Positions 52,057 through 61,422 of a DNA stretch of 64,000 nucleotides are shown in pieces. Below the pieces are notes generated by a model. The model worked only from the letters and a program-made list of their open reading frames with translations. It had not been told where the DNA came from and did no database searches. The position numbers and the translations under genes are program-made. Position 1 is the first letter of the stretch. Each line of letters starts with the position of its first letter. The DNA is from Bacteroidales bacterium (GTDB lineage Bacteria > Bacteroidota > Bacteroidia > Bacteroidales > Muribaculaceae), in the NCBI GenBank assembly GCA_014800815.1, contig JAAVFI010000028.1, forward strand, positions 1 to 64,000. Reading direction: 5' to 3'.

Positions 52057-52572
52057 ATGAGAAAACTGATTTTTATTCTAACGGTACTTATCGCGGCTGC
52101 AGGGTTGAATCTATCGGCACAAGAGCCCCAACGCCGTCACGCACCGGTTGATATCAAGACTCTGACTTATCAGCAGACCGACGAAGTGCGTAATGCGCTC
52201 GGACTCGACCAAAAGCTCTTCGACAAAGTATATAAGGAATACAAGAAATACAACGAGGCTGTATATGGCAGCCTCACCCCGCAGCGTCAGGGTCCACCTC
52301 CCGGGGGCGGACACCGCGGTCCCGGAATGGGTGGAGGCCGTCCGCATGGCGGTCAGCCCGGCATGGGCCACAACCACGAGGGCCCTCGCATGCGCCCGGG
52401 AGTCAATCCCGAGGAGCAGGCAAAGACTATAGCCAAGCAGGAGGAAAAGCTCTCGAAGGCAATGAAAAAGATACTGAAGACTCCCGTAGCTTTCGATAAA
52501 TGGCAGAAGATACGCATGCGTCAGATCGAAGCGGCCAAACCGAAACCTGCGCCAAACAGACCGCATAGATAA
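52057..52572 (+). CDS. Small secreted Spy/LTXXQ-like protein with Gly-Pro-His-rich linker
   Basis: A 171-residue exported protein (signal peptide ending NLSA) that I cannot assign firmly. Residues ~33-70 and ~123-160 are amphipathic helices rich in Lys and Glu (LTYQQTDEVRNALGLDQKLF; QEEKLSKAMKKILK), with spacing like the Spy/DUF4890 periplasmic chaperone-type proteins. Between them, ~78-115 is a Gly-Pro-His-Arg-rich stretch (PPPGGGHRGPGMGGGRPHGG) that could bind metal. The charged tail ends in PKPAPNRPHR. It may be an envelope stress or metal-sensing protein. Confidence 0.6.
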   Translation: MRKLIFILTVLIAAAGLNLSAQEPQRRHAPVDIKTLTYQQTDEVRNALGLDQKLFDKVYKEYKKYNEAVYGSLTPQRQGPPPGGGHRGPGMGGGRPHGGQPGMGHNHEGPRMRPGVNPEEQAKTIAKQEEKLSKAMKKILKTPVAFDKWQKIRMRQIEAAKPKPAPNRPHR

Positions 52573-52583
52573 GATTTATTAGC

Positions 52584-52591
52584 TATCTTTG
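52584..52591 (+). promoter_or_regulatory. -7 promoter element of the FKBP gene
   Basis: TATCTTTG matches TAnnTTTG and lies 28 bases before the ATG at 52619, in the 46-base gap after the Spy-like gene. No -33 match at standard spacing. Confidence 0.5.
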
Positions 52592-52618
52592 TACTCCAAA
52601 ACGATTTAATCAGTACAA

Positions 52619-53017
52619 ATGGCTAAACAGGAATACATACTCAAAAACCGGGAGTGGCTCGAATCTACCGCAGCCACTCCCGGTGTCCGTCTTCTCGATA
52701 AGGGAATCTACTATAAAGTAATCAAATCGGGCAACGCATCCGCCCCGTCGCCCAACCGCGGTAGCGTGGTGACCGTGCACTATACCGGCAAGACTATCAA
52801 CGGTAAAACTTTCGACAGCAGCCGTGGCGGCGTAGCACCGGCCTTCCGTCTGCGCGAGCTCATTCCGGGGTGGATTATCGCCCTGCAGAAAATGCACGTG
52901 GGCGACCGCTGGGAAATCTACATCCCCGCCGAGCAGGGCTACGGTAAGTTCAGCCAACCGGGAATACCCGGCGGCTCAACGCTGATTTTCGACATCGAAC
53001 TTTTAGGTGTAAACTGA
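52619..53017 (+). CDS. FKBP-type peptidyl-prolyl cis-trans isomerase
   Basis: A 132-residue single-domain FKBP without a signal peptide, so probably cytosolic. The fold is clear: VVTVHYTGKTINGKTFDSSR (~49-68), LIPGWIIALQKMHVGDRWEI (~80-99), IPAEQGYGKF and GSTLIFDIELLGV. The residues that line the proline pocket (Tyr, Phe, Asp, Trp) are kept. It converges with coaE, whose stop is eight bases away. Confidence 0.92.
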   Translation: MAKQEYILKNREWLESTAATPGVRLLDKGIYYKVIKSGNASAPSPNRGSVVTVHYTGKTINGKTFDSSRGGVAPAFRLRELIPGWIIALQKMHVGDRWEIYIPAEQGYGKFSQPGIPGGSTLIFDIELLGVN

Positions 53018-53025
53018 TACGGGCG

Positions 53026-53607
53026 TCAACCGACCCCGAGAAGCGATACAATCCGAGGCAGAAGCGGAGTGATACCGTCGTTGACTACGACGGTCCGCCG
53101 AGGCCTCGGTTCGTTTTCGGGTATATCGTAAGCCTGCGAGGCTATGCGGGCCTCGACCTGAGCGCGCGTGCAGCTGTTGCGCTTCATCACGCGGGCAATG
53201 CGTATATCTGTCGGAGCCGTCACTTCCCACTCTTCATCTACAATGCGGTTGAGTCCGCTCTGGTAGAGAATGGCAGTCTCAACGAAGCACAATCGCTCGC
53301 CGAGACTCTCTGTCCACGCAAGCAAATCGGCCCTCACGGCCGCATGTACAATGGCATTGAGACGCTCAAGCATGAGAGCGTCGGCAAAAACTATACGCGA
53401 GAGTTCACGGCGGTGTATCACGCCGTCGGCATCAACAGTCGTTTCGGAAATTTCTTCTATGAGACGCCGCTTAATGGCCTCGTCGGCATCCATAAGGGCC
53501 TTTGCACGGCTGTCGCAGTCGTACACAGGGTAACCCATTGCCGCAAGTATGCGGCTGACAACCGACTTACCCGAACCGATACCGCCTGTAATAGCTATCA
53601 CCGGCAT
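53026..53607 (-). CDS. coaE: Dephospho-CoA kinase
   Basis: A 193-residue P-loop kinase making the last step of coenzyme A synthesis (dephospho-CoA + ATP). The Walker A motif is ITGGIGSGKSVVSRIL (~6-21), DCDSRAKALM follows (~34-43), and the lid region includes RVMKRNSCTRAQVEARIASQ (~138-157). The length is typical. It overlaps no gene and lies two bases after ybbR; it is the last gene of the nusB-yajC-ybbR-coaE set. Confidence 0.93.
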   Translation of the reverse strand: MPVIAITGGIGSGKSVVSRILAAMGYPVYDCDSRAKALMDADEAIKRRLIEEISETTVDADGVIHRRELSRIVFADALMLERLNAIVHAAVRADLLAWTESLGERLCFVETAILYQSGLNRIVDEEWEVTAPTDIRIARVMKRNSCTRAQVEARIASQAYDIPENEPRPRRTVVVNDGITPLLPRIVSLLGVG

Positions 53608-53609
53608 AA

Positions 53610-54584
53610 TCAGTGGCGTTCAATGATATACTCCGCGCTGTCGGCCGAAAGATACACATTCTGATACTTGGGCGGAACGTTGAGCAGCTGCAGCTTGACG
53701 TTGGTCGACTCATTGCGCTTAATAGTGCGATAGTCGGCCACAACTCTGAAGTGGCTCTCGCCGCTCTTATACTCGCTCAGCGGCACCATATAGAATACGT
53801 CGATCTGAGCGGGGAAGGTGATGAGCTTGATATCGTCGGGCACATTCACCGGCTCGATTACCACTTTGCGGCTCTTGAAGATAAGCGGCTCCACCTCGAA
53901 AGTAATGTCAATACTGTCGGGAATTACGCGCGAACCCTTCGGGCCGATAAGGCGAACGCGTCGCGTAACGGTCTCCTCGATATCGGTGAGGCGTACGGGT
54001 TCGGTGGTGACGGTGTGAACGTTGTCCGGAATAACGTTGTCGGCGGTAAACACAAGCGCCGAATCGGCCGAGAGGCGCGGGCGCCCTACAAGTGCGGCCT
54101 GCGGACCGGCCATGACCTTATAGTCAGGCTCGATAAGCATACGGAAGCCGGCGTGAGTCGTAAAAGGGATTACGAGCGAGTCGGGCGAAACCAGATTGAC
54201 CTGCGAACCGCCCGTAGCATTGCGCACAAGGCCTTTCAAGTCGGCCGAGGAGAGCCTCATTGCGTTTCCGCTCCGAAAAGCGCGGAAGTCGACATTTACC
54301 GTCGGCATATCGCCTATACTCATCTTTATCAGCTGAGTACCTTTGGCATTAAGGCTCACGGAGAGTGCCTCGGGGCCCTTCGAGATAAGAGTTATCGAGT
54401 CGGGTACATGGGTGATGCGCAGAGGCATGCGCACATCGTACTGCTCCTCCTCATTGAGCGAAAGCACACCCCACAAGATAGCCGAAATGACCACAAAGGC
54501 CATAAACATCATTGCGTCGCGCCCCTTCTGGGAGCGCAGCGCAACGATAAATTTTCGGTATATGCGGGAGAGTGAGGAGCTCAT
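53610..54584 (-). CDS. YbbR-like domain membrane protein
   Basis: A 324-residue protein with one N-terminal transmembrane helix (~24-43) and an extracytoplasmic part containing two or three YbbR-like beta domains. Repeated strands such as VPDSITLISKGPEALSVSLN and VPDNVHTVTTEPVRLTDIEE fit the family. YbbR proteins regulate diadenylate cyclase in Firmicutes; the role in Bacteroidetes is not established. It lies 16 bases after yajC and two before coaE. Confidence 0.85.
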   Translation of the reverse strand: MSSSLSRIYRKFIVALRSQKGRDAMMFMAFVVISAILWGVLSLNEEEQYDVRMPLRITHVPDSITLISKGPEALSVSLNAKGTQLIKMSIGDMPTVNVDFRAFRSGNAMRLSSADLKGLVRNATGGSQVNLVSPDSLVIPFTTHAGFRMLIEPDYKVMAGPQAALVGRPRLSADSALVFTADNVIPDNVHTVTTEPVRLTDIEETVTRRVRLIGPKGSRVIPDSIDITFEVEPLIFKSRKVVIEPVNVPDDIKLITFPAQIDVFYMVPLSEYKSGESHFRVVADYRTIKRNESTNVKLQLLNVPPKYQNVYLSADSAEYIIERH

Positions 54585-54600
54585 AGCTCGTCAGTCCGTA

Positions 54601-54927
54601 TTATTTCTGTTCGGAATTCTGAGTAGCCTGGTTTGCATCGTCGGCGGTAGGATATACCGAACCCTTGTCGATGCGGAGAGTCACGCCGTTGGCAACTTCG
54701 ATAAGGAAAGTAGTATCCTTCACTTCCTTGATAGTACCGTAGATACCACCGGCGGTCACCACCTTGCTGCCTTTGTCGAGGCTTTCGCGGAATTTACGGA
54801 TTTCCTTCTGACGCTTCTGCTGAGGGCGAATCATGAAGAAGTAGAAGATTACGAAGAGGGCTACAATCATCAGGATGCTGCTTAAGCCGCCACCCTGCTG
54901 GGCCTGGAGAAGGATGAAATTTGTCAT
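54601..54927 (-). CDS. yajC: Preprotein translocase subunit YajC
   Basis: A 108-residue protein with one hydrophobic helix (~15-37, SILMIVALFVIFYFFMI) followed by the family signature RPQQKRQKEIRKF and a small beta-rich tail (GSKVVTAGGIYGTIKEVKD). YajC associates with SecDF in the inner membrane. It is 20 bases downstream of nusB. Confidence 0.94.
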   Translation of the reverse strand: MTNFILLQAQQGGGLSSILMIVALFVIFYFFMIRPQQKRQKEIRKFRESLDKGSKVVTAGGIYGTIKEVKDTTFLIEVANGVTLRIDKGSVYPTADDANQATQNSEQK

Positions 54928-54947
54928 CGTATTAAACTGGTGTTAAA

Positions 54948-56429
54948 TTATTTCTTATTCATAAGACCTTCGTCGTTGAAGAGCTTGATTACCGACGAAA
55001 GTATGCCGTGGATAAACTGGCCGCTGCGGGCGGTGCTGTAGTCGTTGGCAATCTCGATATACTCGTTGAGAGTTACGGGCACGGGTATCGAGGGGAAGTT
55101 AAGGAGCTCGGCAATGGCTGTCATCATTATCACGATGTCCATGAATGCCAGACGCTCGGTATCCCACTGCTTGGTGTCGATGAAGCGGTCGATATACGAG
55201 CGGTATGTCTCACGGTTATTCACCACGTAGTCAAAGAGCTGCGAGCCGAAGATTTCGTCCTGACGGTTCATGAACTTGGGCAGGAGTTCAATCTTGCCTG
55301 CGGTCTGAGCTGCGTTTGCGCTGTCGTCGTCATCGTCGTCGGCGCTGCCCGAAGCGTAAGAGCGGCGGATAGTCTTGAGCACGAAAGTACTCATTATATC
55401 CAGGTCGTCGTTCCAGTACACCGACTTGGTCTCGAGAGCCTCGGCGAGTTCGTCGGAGGGCACGATTACATTTCGCATCATCTCGCGCCAGAAGTTGGCA
55501 TCGGTAGCGAAATCGCCCGCCGGAGTCTTCATATACTCGGCATAGGCATCGGTAGCCATGATTTTGTCGAGGAGACCCTGGAAGAGGAGGTCGCTGTCGC
55601 GCCATGAATCGGGATCGGCTTCGGGATTTTCTACGATATATTCCTCAAGGGGTTTGCAGTCGCGGAGAGCCTGCACGAAGAGGTTGTCCACAAATCGCAT
55701 ATTCGGATTGAGGTCTTCGGCAGAGGGCACATACTTATTGCGGTTAGCTTCGAGGCGCGTTGCCTGCAGGTGCGTTATGTGCACGGGGAGCATGAGCAGC
55801 GCGTGGTAGAGGCTGTATGCAAGCGAGAGCGAGTTGTCGAGGTCTTCGCGGGCACGTATATATGCGGCACGGGTATCGTCGAACGAGGCAAGTGTCTCGA
55901 GGAACATCTTCATACCCTGCTCGAATCCTACGTGAGTAAACGACTCGTCGTGGCGCAGTGCGCGCTCCACGCTCTTGCTCTTGCGGATAATGGTGTCGAA
56001 TACGGTATTCCAGAAGTTGATATCGTCGGTCATTTCGAGCTTGCGCTTACGCTTGTACTCGGCGTAGACAATCGACGATTTTACGGTGTTGGCAATCTCG
56101 ATGAGCGAGCTGTCGAAGATTTTCAGACGGTCGTGACGGCCGGCGAGAGCTTCGGCGATAGCCGGATTGGAGCGCATGGCCTTGGCCACACGGTTCTTGA
56201 TCAAAGCGGGGTCAGGCTCGAGGCTCGCACCTGCTCCGCGACCAAGCGGGAGAGACGACAATTTGAAGAGGAGAACAATCAGGTCGAGATAAACCGAATA
56301 AGCAAATTGTCTGTCACGGGAAGCCTCCTCCGGATTAGGAGCCTGTTCGAGTTTGAATTCGTTGCGGGTGAGGAGGTACGAGTATAGAATCTGTATCGTC
56401 TTGATTCTTATGAGACTGCGGTTTATCAT
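54948..56429 (-). CDS. nusB: Unusually long NusB-family transcription antitermination factor
   Basis: A 493-residue NusB relative. The N-terminus (INRSLIRIKTIQILYSYLL) and the C-terminal NusB domain (~400-485; LAFMDIVIMMTAIAELL and PVTLNEYIEIANDYS) are clear. Known Bacteroides NusB proteins are near 310 residues; the extra ~150-185 residues lie mainly between ~50 and ~190, before the segment that aligns with the usual middle region (SLSLAYSLYHALLMLP). A poly-Asp run (~374) sits in a linker. NusB binds rRNA leader boxA with S10. The extra segment may be an insertion or partial duplication. A -7 element lies at 56465. Confidence 0.87.
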   Translation of the reverse strand: MINRSLIRIKTIQILYSYLLTRNEFKLEQAPNPEEASRDRQFAYSVYLDLIVLLFKLSSLPLGRGAGASLEPDPALIKNRVAKAMRSNPAIAEALAGRHDRLKIFDSSLIEIANTVKSSIVYAEYKRKRKLEMTDDINFWNTVFDTIIRKSKSVERALRHDESFTHVGFEQGMKMFLETLASFDDTRAAYIRAREDLDNSLSLAYSLYHALLMLPVHITHLQATRLEANRNKYVPSAEDLNPNMRFVDNLFVQALRDCKPLEEYIVENPEADPDSWRDSDLLFQGLLDKIMATDAYAEYMKTPAGDFATDANFWREMMRNVIVPSDELAEALETKSVYWNDDLDIMSTFVLKTIRRSYASGSADDDDDDSANAAQTAGKIELLPKFMNRQDEIFGSQLFDYVVNNRETYRSYIDRFIDTKQWDTERLAFMDIVIMMTAIAELLNFPSIPVPVTLNEYIEIANDYSTARSGQFIHGILSSVIKLFNDEGLMNKK

Positions 56430-56464
56430 AACTTAAAAAGTGCGTTCTTTTTGAAATTGCGATG

Positions 56465-56472
56465 CAAAGTTA
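56465..56472 (-). promoter_or_regulatory. -7 promoter element of the nusB group
   Basis: TAACTTTG on the minus strand matches the -7 consensus in the 77-base gap after thiL and lies 36 bases before the nusB ATG. No -33 match was found. Confidence 0.55.
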
Positions 56473-56506
56473 CGCAAAATTCTTCAACATTGTCTTCCGT
56501 GAAGGG

Positions 56507-57568
56507 TTATTCCTTATCCTTTTTGTCGCTTTGAGGTGCTGCAAGCGGATTCCAACCCTGTGCTTTGAGGGGGAATTCACTGCCGTCGCGGGTAATCATC
56601 GCCTCGCCGAGCTCGGGTTTGGTGATGTAGCCTATCATTTTCACGCCCTCGAGTTTCTCCACCTTGTCGTGGTCGGTGAGGGGTACGGTGAAGAGGAGTT
56701 CATAGTCCTCGCCGCCGTTGAGAGCGGCTGTCACGAGGTTCATATTAAGTTCCTCGGCCATTACCGCTGTCTGGTAGTCGATAGGTATGCGGTCTTCGTA
56801 GATGCGGCAGCCGCAATTACTTTCCTTGCATATGTGCATGAGCTCCGACGAGAGACCGTCGCTGATGTCGATCATCGAAGTGGGGCGAATGCCGTTCTCA
56901 GCAAGAGCCTTGATGATGTCGCGACGGGCTTCGGGCTTGAGCTGACGCTCTACAAGATACTCCTTGCCGGCGAAGTCGGGCACGAAGTCGGGCTGTCCGG
57001 CCGAGGCCACCTTCTCGCGTTCGAGGAGCTGTAGGCCCATATAGGCTGCTCCGAGGTCGCCGCTAACGCATATAAGATCGGTGTCGTGAGCACCGCTGCG
57101 CTGCACGGCCTGCCCCTTGGGAGCTTCGCCGATACAGGTGATAGAGATGACAAGTCCCTGACGAGAAGCGCAGGTATCGCCTCCCACTATGTCGACACCG
57201 TATTCCTCGCACGCAATGCGTATGCCGGCGTATAGCTCCGTCATGTACTCTACGGTGAAGCGGCTCGAAACGCCGAGCGACACCGTAATCTGCTTGGGAG
57301 TCCCCCCCATGGCATATATGTCGCTGAAGTTCACAATGGCCGACTTATATCCCAGGTGCTTGAGGGGTACGTAAGTAAGGTCGAAGTGAACGTTTTCGAG
57401 CAACATGTCGGTGGTGACAAGTATATCTACATCGTTGTAGTGGAGTATGGCGCAGTCGTCGCCGACACCTTTGGCGGTGCCTTCGTGTACGGCTTTAAGC
57501 CCCTCGGTGAGCCGGTCGATAAGACCGAACTCGCCGAGTTGCGATATTTCAGTTTGCTTTTCGCTCAT
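56507..57568 (-). CDS. thiL: Thiamine-monophosphate kinase
   Basis: A 353-residue AIR-synthase-fold kinase that phosphorylates thiamine monophosphate to the diphosphate. The ATP/Mg site is visible in GVGDDCAILHYND (~35-47), VTTDMLLENVHFDL (~51-64) and GGDTCASRQGLVIS; the C-terminal half has MIDISDGLSSELMHIC (~237-252) and NGGEDYELLFTVPL (~285-298). It lies 23 bases after pnp and just upstream of nusB. Confidence 0.94.
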   Translation of the reverse strand: MSEKQTEISQLGEFGLIDRLTEGLKAVHEGTAKGVGDDCAILHYNDVDILVTTDMLLENVHFDLTYVPLKHLGYKSAIVNFSDIYAMGGTPKQITVSLGVSSRFTVEYMTELYAGIRIACEEYGVDIVGGDTCASRQGLVISITCIGEAPKGQAVQRSGAHDTDLICVSGDLGAAYMGLQLLEREKVASAGQPDFVPDFAGKEYLVERQLKPEARRDIIKALAENGIRPTSMIDISDGLSSELMHICKESNCGCRIYEDRIPIDYQTAVMAEELNMNLVTAALNGGEDYELLFTVPLTDHDKVEKLEGVKMIGYITKPELGEAMITRDGSEFPLKAQGWNPLAAPQSDKKDKE

Positions 57569-57591
57569 GGATTTGTCGTAAGTTCAATATA

Positions 57592-58404
57592 TCAGATGCG
57601 TTCTACCATAGCCTTGACGAGGGCTTCTACGGTAGGCTGAGCCTTGAGGGCTGCTTTCTGCACTTCTTCGTGCGAGGGTACTTCGGTGATATCCTTGCCG
57701 CCGAGGTCGGTGATCACGGAGATACCGAATACACGCATGTCGGCATGACGGGCCACGATAACTTCGGGCACGGTGCTCATACCCACAGCGTCGCCGCCGA
57801 TTACGCGGAAGTACTCATACTCTGCGGGGGTCTCGAATGTAGGACCGGTAGTACCTACATACACGCCGTGCATAAGGCGGATGCCTTTCTCTGCAGCGAT
57901 AGCGTCTGCGAGAGCGATGTACTTGTGGTCGTAGGGTTCGGTCATTGCGGGGAAGCGCGGACCGAGTTCCTCGTAGTTCTTGCCGCGGAGGGGATTTTCG
58001 GGGAAGAGGTTGATGTGGTCGGTGATAACCATCACGTCGCCCACTTTGAATTCCTTGTTCATACCGCCGGCAGCGTTCGAAACGAAGAGAGTCTCAACAC
58101 CGAGAGCCTTGAAAACGCGTACGGGGAAGGTAACGGTCTTCATATCATAGCCCTCATAGTAGTGGAAACGACCCTGCATGGCAATGACGCGCTTTCCGGC
58201 GAGAGTACCGAAGATGAGGTTGCCGCTGTGGCCCTGCACTGTCGACTGGGGGAAGTTGGGGATTTCTGCGTAGGGGATAACGAGTTTATTTTCAATATGG
58301 TCTACGAGCGAACCAAGGCCTGTGCCAAGAATAATGGCTGTCTTGGGCATCTCACCACCGCGTTCGCGGAGATAGTCGGCGGTCTGTTTGATTTTTTCGA
58401 GCAT
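57592..58404 (-). CDS. punA-like: Purine-nucleoside phosphorylase
   Basis: A 270-residue trimeric-type (PNP/MTAP family) phosphorylase. Seen are [15 protein letters not shown] (~23-37), [17 protein letters not shown] (~57-73), the phosphate-site FHYYEGYDM (~82-90), [18 protein letters not shown], and [30 protein letters not shown] (split: [26 protein letters not shown]). It cleaves inosine/guanosine with phosphate. It lies 60 bases after lpxK; a small hairpin is in that gap. Confidence 0.94.
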   Translation of the reverse strand: MLEKIKQTADYLRERGGEMPKTAIILGTGLGSLVDHIENKLVIPYAEIPNFPQSTVQGHSGNLIFGTLAGKRVIAMQGRFHYYEGYDMKTVTFPVRVFKALGVETLFVSNAAGGMNKEFKVGDVMVITDHINLFPENPLRGKNYEELGPRFPAMTEPYDHKYIALADAIAAEKGIRLMHGVYVGTTGPTFETPAEYEYFRVIGGDAVGMSTVPEVIVARHADMRVFGISVITDLGGKDITEVPSHEEVQKAALKAQPTVEALVKAMVERI

Positions 58405-58464
58405 AAGAGTTTCGTGTGTTTATGTTTGGTATGTATAACGCGACACGCAGGGTGTCGGTTCGGT

Positions 58465-59574
58465 TCAGACGATAGATTTCCGGGCCTGCTCCCAGTCGTG
58501 AATGAGTTTCTCTATCACTTCTTCGAGCGTGGGGTCGGAATCGGGATTGAGGAAAGCCACCTTTATAGGAAGATAGCAGGTAGATGCCTTGATATCGTGC
58601 GGGAAATACGGATTCGCCGCCATACGCACCGCATCTTTCTCGGTAGTCACCAGCAGGCGCTGCGAACCCTTGAGACTGCGGTAGCGCTCGAGCAGGTAGT
58701 CGAGGTCTTTGCGCGTGTACTGGTGGTGGTCGGCAAATATATCAACCTTCACCTTGGCCCCGAAGCTCTTGAGATAGCGGATAAACGGGCGCGGATTGCC
58801 TATGCCCGCCACGGCGAGAATCGAGTCGGAAGGCGTGAGCCAGTCGAGGTAGGGAACTCCCGTGGCAATGTCGGGAAATACCGGGCTCAGCGGCTGATAC
58901 GCCAGTTTGGTAAAGAAAAGATACTGCGAGGGGAAAAGGTCGTAGTCCTTCTTCACCACACGGTAGTCGATAGGCGACAGATTTTCGGGGCACTTGGCCA
59001 CGCACACAATATCAGCACGGTTTATGCCGCGGGCAGGTTCGCGCAAGCGTCCGTAGGGAAGCATGTGGTCCTTGCTCAGCGGATGGTTGTACTCCGTGAT
59101 GACTATCGACACCGCCGGTTTCACATAGCGGTGCTGGAAGGCATCGTCGAGCACTATAAGGTCAATCTTGGGGTCGAGTCGCAGGAGCTCGCGTATGCCG
59201 GCCACACGGTCTTCGCACACGGCCACCACCACCTCACCGCCGAACTTGCGGTATATCTGGTACGATTCGTCGCCGATATCGCGGGGCATGGAAGTGTGGC
59301 AAGCCATGATGAAGCCCTTGGTATCGCGACGATAGCCGCGGCTGAGGACTGCCACATGACGCTTGCGGCGGAACGACTCCACTATATATTCTACATGCGG
59401 AGTCTTGCCGGTACCGCCAACGGCGAGATTGCCGACACACACCACAGGTACATCGAATTCCACTTCCTTGAGCAAGTTCCAGTCGAAGAACTTGTTGCGC
59501 ATATAGGTGATACCGCCGTAGAGCTTTGAGCTCGGCAGCAGCACGAGTTTGCCAAGAAGCGAATTCTGTTTCAT
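58465..59574 (-). CDS. lpxK: Tetraacyldisaccharide 4'-kinase (lipid A synthesis)
   Basis: A 369-residue inner-membrane kinase that adds the 4'-phosphate of lipid A. The N-terminal region (~1-30) is membrane-associated and contains YGGITYMRNKFFD. The P-loop is GNLAVGGTGKTPHVEYIVE (~48-66), with SRGYRRDTKGF (~79-89), DDAFQHRYVKP (~142-152) and ITEYNHPLSKDHMLPYGRLREP. Presence shows a Gram-negative envelope. It is 23 bases after sppA. Confidence 0.95.
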   Translation of the reverse strand: MKQNSLLGKLVLLPSSKLYGGITYMRNKFFDWNLLKEVEFDVPVVCVGNLAVGGTGKTPHVEYIVESFRRKRHVAVLSRGYRRDTKGFIMACHTSMPRDIGDESYQIYRKFGGEVVVAVCEDRVAGIRELLRLDPKIDLIVLDDAFQHRYVKPAVSIVITEYNHPLSKDHMLPYGRLREPARGINRADIVCVAKCPENLSPIDYRVVKKDYDLFPSQYLFFTKLAYQPLSPVFPDIATGVPYLDWLTPSDSILAVAGIGNPRPFIRYLKSFGAKVKVDIFADHHQYTRKDLDYLLERYRSLKGSQRLLVTTEKDAVRMAANPYFPHDIKASTCYLPIKVAFLNPDSDPTLEEVIEKLIHDWEQARKSIV

Positions 59575-59597
59575 CGGTTAAATGATGTGTCGAGGGG

Positions 59598-61367
59598 TTA
59601 TTCTACGGTTACGGTCTCCATGCGGGCCTGAACGGGATTCATCTCACGCAGCGATTTCACTATCGAAAGCATGCGGAGTGTCTCCTCGTCAAGACCGGCA
59701 TAAGCCTTCACGGCATCCATGCCGCCGGCTTCGCGGATGATGCGTTCCCAAATCTTTTCGTCGACACGGGGATAACGCACAGCATGGTCGGGGTCCATAT
59801 CGAGGTCGTAAGCCATAGCGTAGATTGCCTCCTGAAGCGAACCGAGGTGGTCGACGAGTCCGAGTTCAACGGCCTTCGAGCCAACCCACACGCGGCCTTC
59901 GGCAATAGCCTTCACTTCATCCTGAGTCATGCCGCGGCCTTCGGCTACACGGCGGGTAAAGAGGTCGTAGGTATTCTCGACACTGCGCTGCATTGCAGCG
60001 GCCATCGAGGGAGTCATAGGAGCGACGGCGCTGAGACCGACGGCGTTGGGATTGCTCTGAACAGTGCTGAAAGTCACACCGAGTTTATCGGTAACGAGAC
60101 CCGAGAAGTCGGGAATCATACCGAATACGCCTATCGAACCGGTAAGAGTGGTAGCGTCGGCAAAGATAGTATCGGCACCACAACTTATATAATAGCCGCC
60201 CGAAGCTGCATAGTCGCCCATTGACACATAGAAAGGCTTGCCCTTGCTCTTGAAGTACTGAAGGGCCTCCCATATCTGTTCGGAAGCGAAAGCGCTGCCA
60301 CCGCCCGAGTTGACGCGGAGCACAAGGCCCTGCACCTTCTTGTTGTCGGCGAGCTTCACGATATCGCCGGGGACAACGGCACCCGAAATTCCTTCTTCGC
60401 CGGCATCAACGATATCGCCCACACAATAGTACACGGCGATATGATTTCTTTCGGGAGATGATTCGGAGCGCGGACGAGCCGAGAGATAGTCGCGGGGAGT
60501 GATGAAGCGCAGCTCCTCGTCGCTGTCGATATCGGTAATATCTTTCAGATAATTCTCCACCTGACGTTCGTAGAGGAGATTATCGGCGAGACCATCGTTT
60601 ACAAACTCGGGAGCCTGCCATGTAGCCATTACATCGGAGGCCCAGATGCGTATACTATCGGCCTGGATATGACGGTTGGCGGCGATTGCGCCGTAAGTAA
60701 AGCCCCATATCGAGTCGACATACTGCTGCATCTGCAGGCGAGCGGGTTCGCTCATAGAGTTGAGGATGTAAGGCTCTACGGCGCTCTTGAAAGTACCCAC
60801 CTTCACAATCTGCATCTTCACGCCCGCCTTGTCGAGCAGACCCTTATAGAACGGCACCATAGCGCCTACACCGTGGATATCCACTGCACCCATAGGATTC
60901 AGGAATATGCTGTCGGCAGCCGAAGCGAGGAGATAGTCGCCCTGAGTATAGCTGTCGGCGTATGCAATCACCGGCTTGCCCGATGCCTGACGGAACTCTA
61001 CGATAGACTGCAGGAGCTCCTCGCGGGAAGCGGTACCCATGCCCGAACCTCCGCAATAGAGATAGAGAGCCTCGATATCCTTATCGTCGGCAGCGAGGTC
61101 GAGCGCGCGAATCATATCATCGAGCGTCGGCGTATCATTGTCGATATTCTGAATGAGAGCGAAGAAATTTTGCTTCTGAGCCCTCTCGGCAATGTTGCCC
61201 GAGAGGTCGAAGTAGAGAATCGACCCGCGCTCCACCTTTACGGCAGAGTCGCCCGCGCTACCAATGGCCACACCGGCCACCATTATTCCGCCGACTACAG
61301 CAAGAGTTATTGCAACCCAGATACCGGCAACAGTGCCGAGCATGGATATGAAGAAACGTTTCAGCAT
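59598..61367 (-). CDS. sppA: Signal peptide peptidase SppA (67K type)
   Basis: A 589-residue inner-membrane serine protease that degrades cleaved signal peptides. One transmembrane helix is near the N-terminus (~10-35). Two repeats of the ClpP-like fold follow. The general-base Lys is in FYKGLLDKAG (~174) followed by VGTFKSAVEPYI; the nucleophile Ser is in YAASGGYYIS (~390) followed by TTLTGSIGVFGM. The length matches the long form. It heads the sppA-lpxK-pnp-thiL group and has a structured leader. Confidence 0.93.
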   Translation of the reverse strand: MLKRFFISMLGTVAGIWVAITLAVVGGIMVAGVAIGSAGDSAVKVERGSILYFDLSGNIAERAQKQNFFALIQNIDNDTPTLDDMIRALDLAADDKDIEALYLYCGGSGMGTASREELLQSIVEFRQASGKPVIAYADSYTQGDYLLASAADSIFLNPMGAVDIHGVGAMVPFYKGLLDKAGVKMQIVKVGTFKSAVEPYILNSMSEPARLQMQQYVDSIWGFTYGAIAANRHIQADSIRIWASDVMATWQAPEFVNDGLADNLLYERQVENYLKDITDIDSDEELRFITPRDYLSARPRSESSPERNHIAVYYCVGDIVDAGEEGISGAVVPGDIVKLADNKKVQGLVLRVNSGGGSAFASEQIWEALQYFKSKGKPFYVSMGDYAASGGYYISCGADTIFADATTLTGSIGVFGMIPDFSGLVTDKLGVTFSTVQSNPNAVGLSAVAPMTPSMAAAMQRSVENTYDLFTRRVAEGRGMTQDEVKAIAEGRVWVGSKAVELGLVDHLGSLQEAIYAMAYDLDMDPDHAVRYPRVDEKIWERIIREAGGMDAVKAYAGLDEETLRMLSIVKSLREMNPVQARMETVTVE

Positions 61368-61422
61368 TGCAAAAGTGTTGGATGTTAACGATTTAAAACA
61401 ACATACTCTAAAATGAGCAACC

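Noticed and set aside
58441-58457. Hairpin CGACAC/GTGTCG between lpxK and pnp
   Set aside because: Only six base pairs and no T-tract; the genes seem to belong to one operon, so it was not called a terminator.
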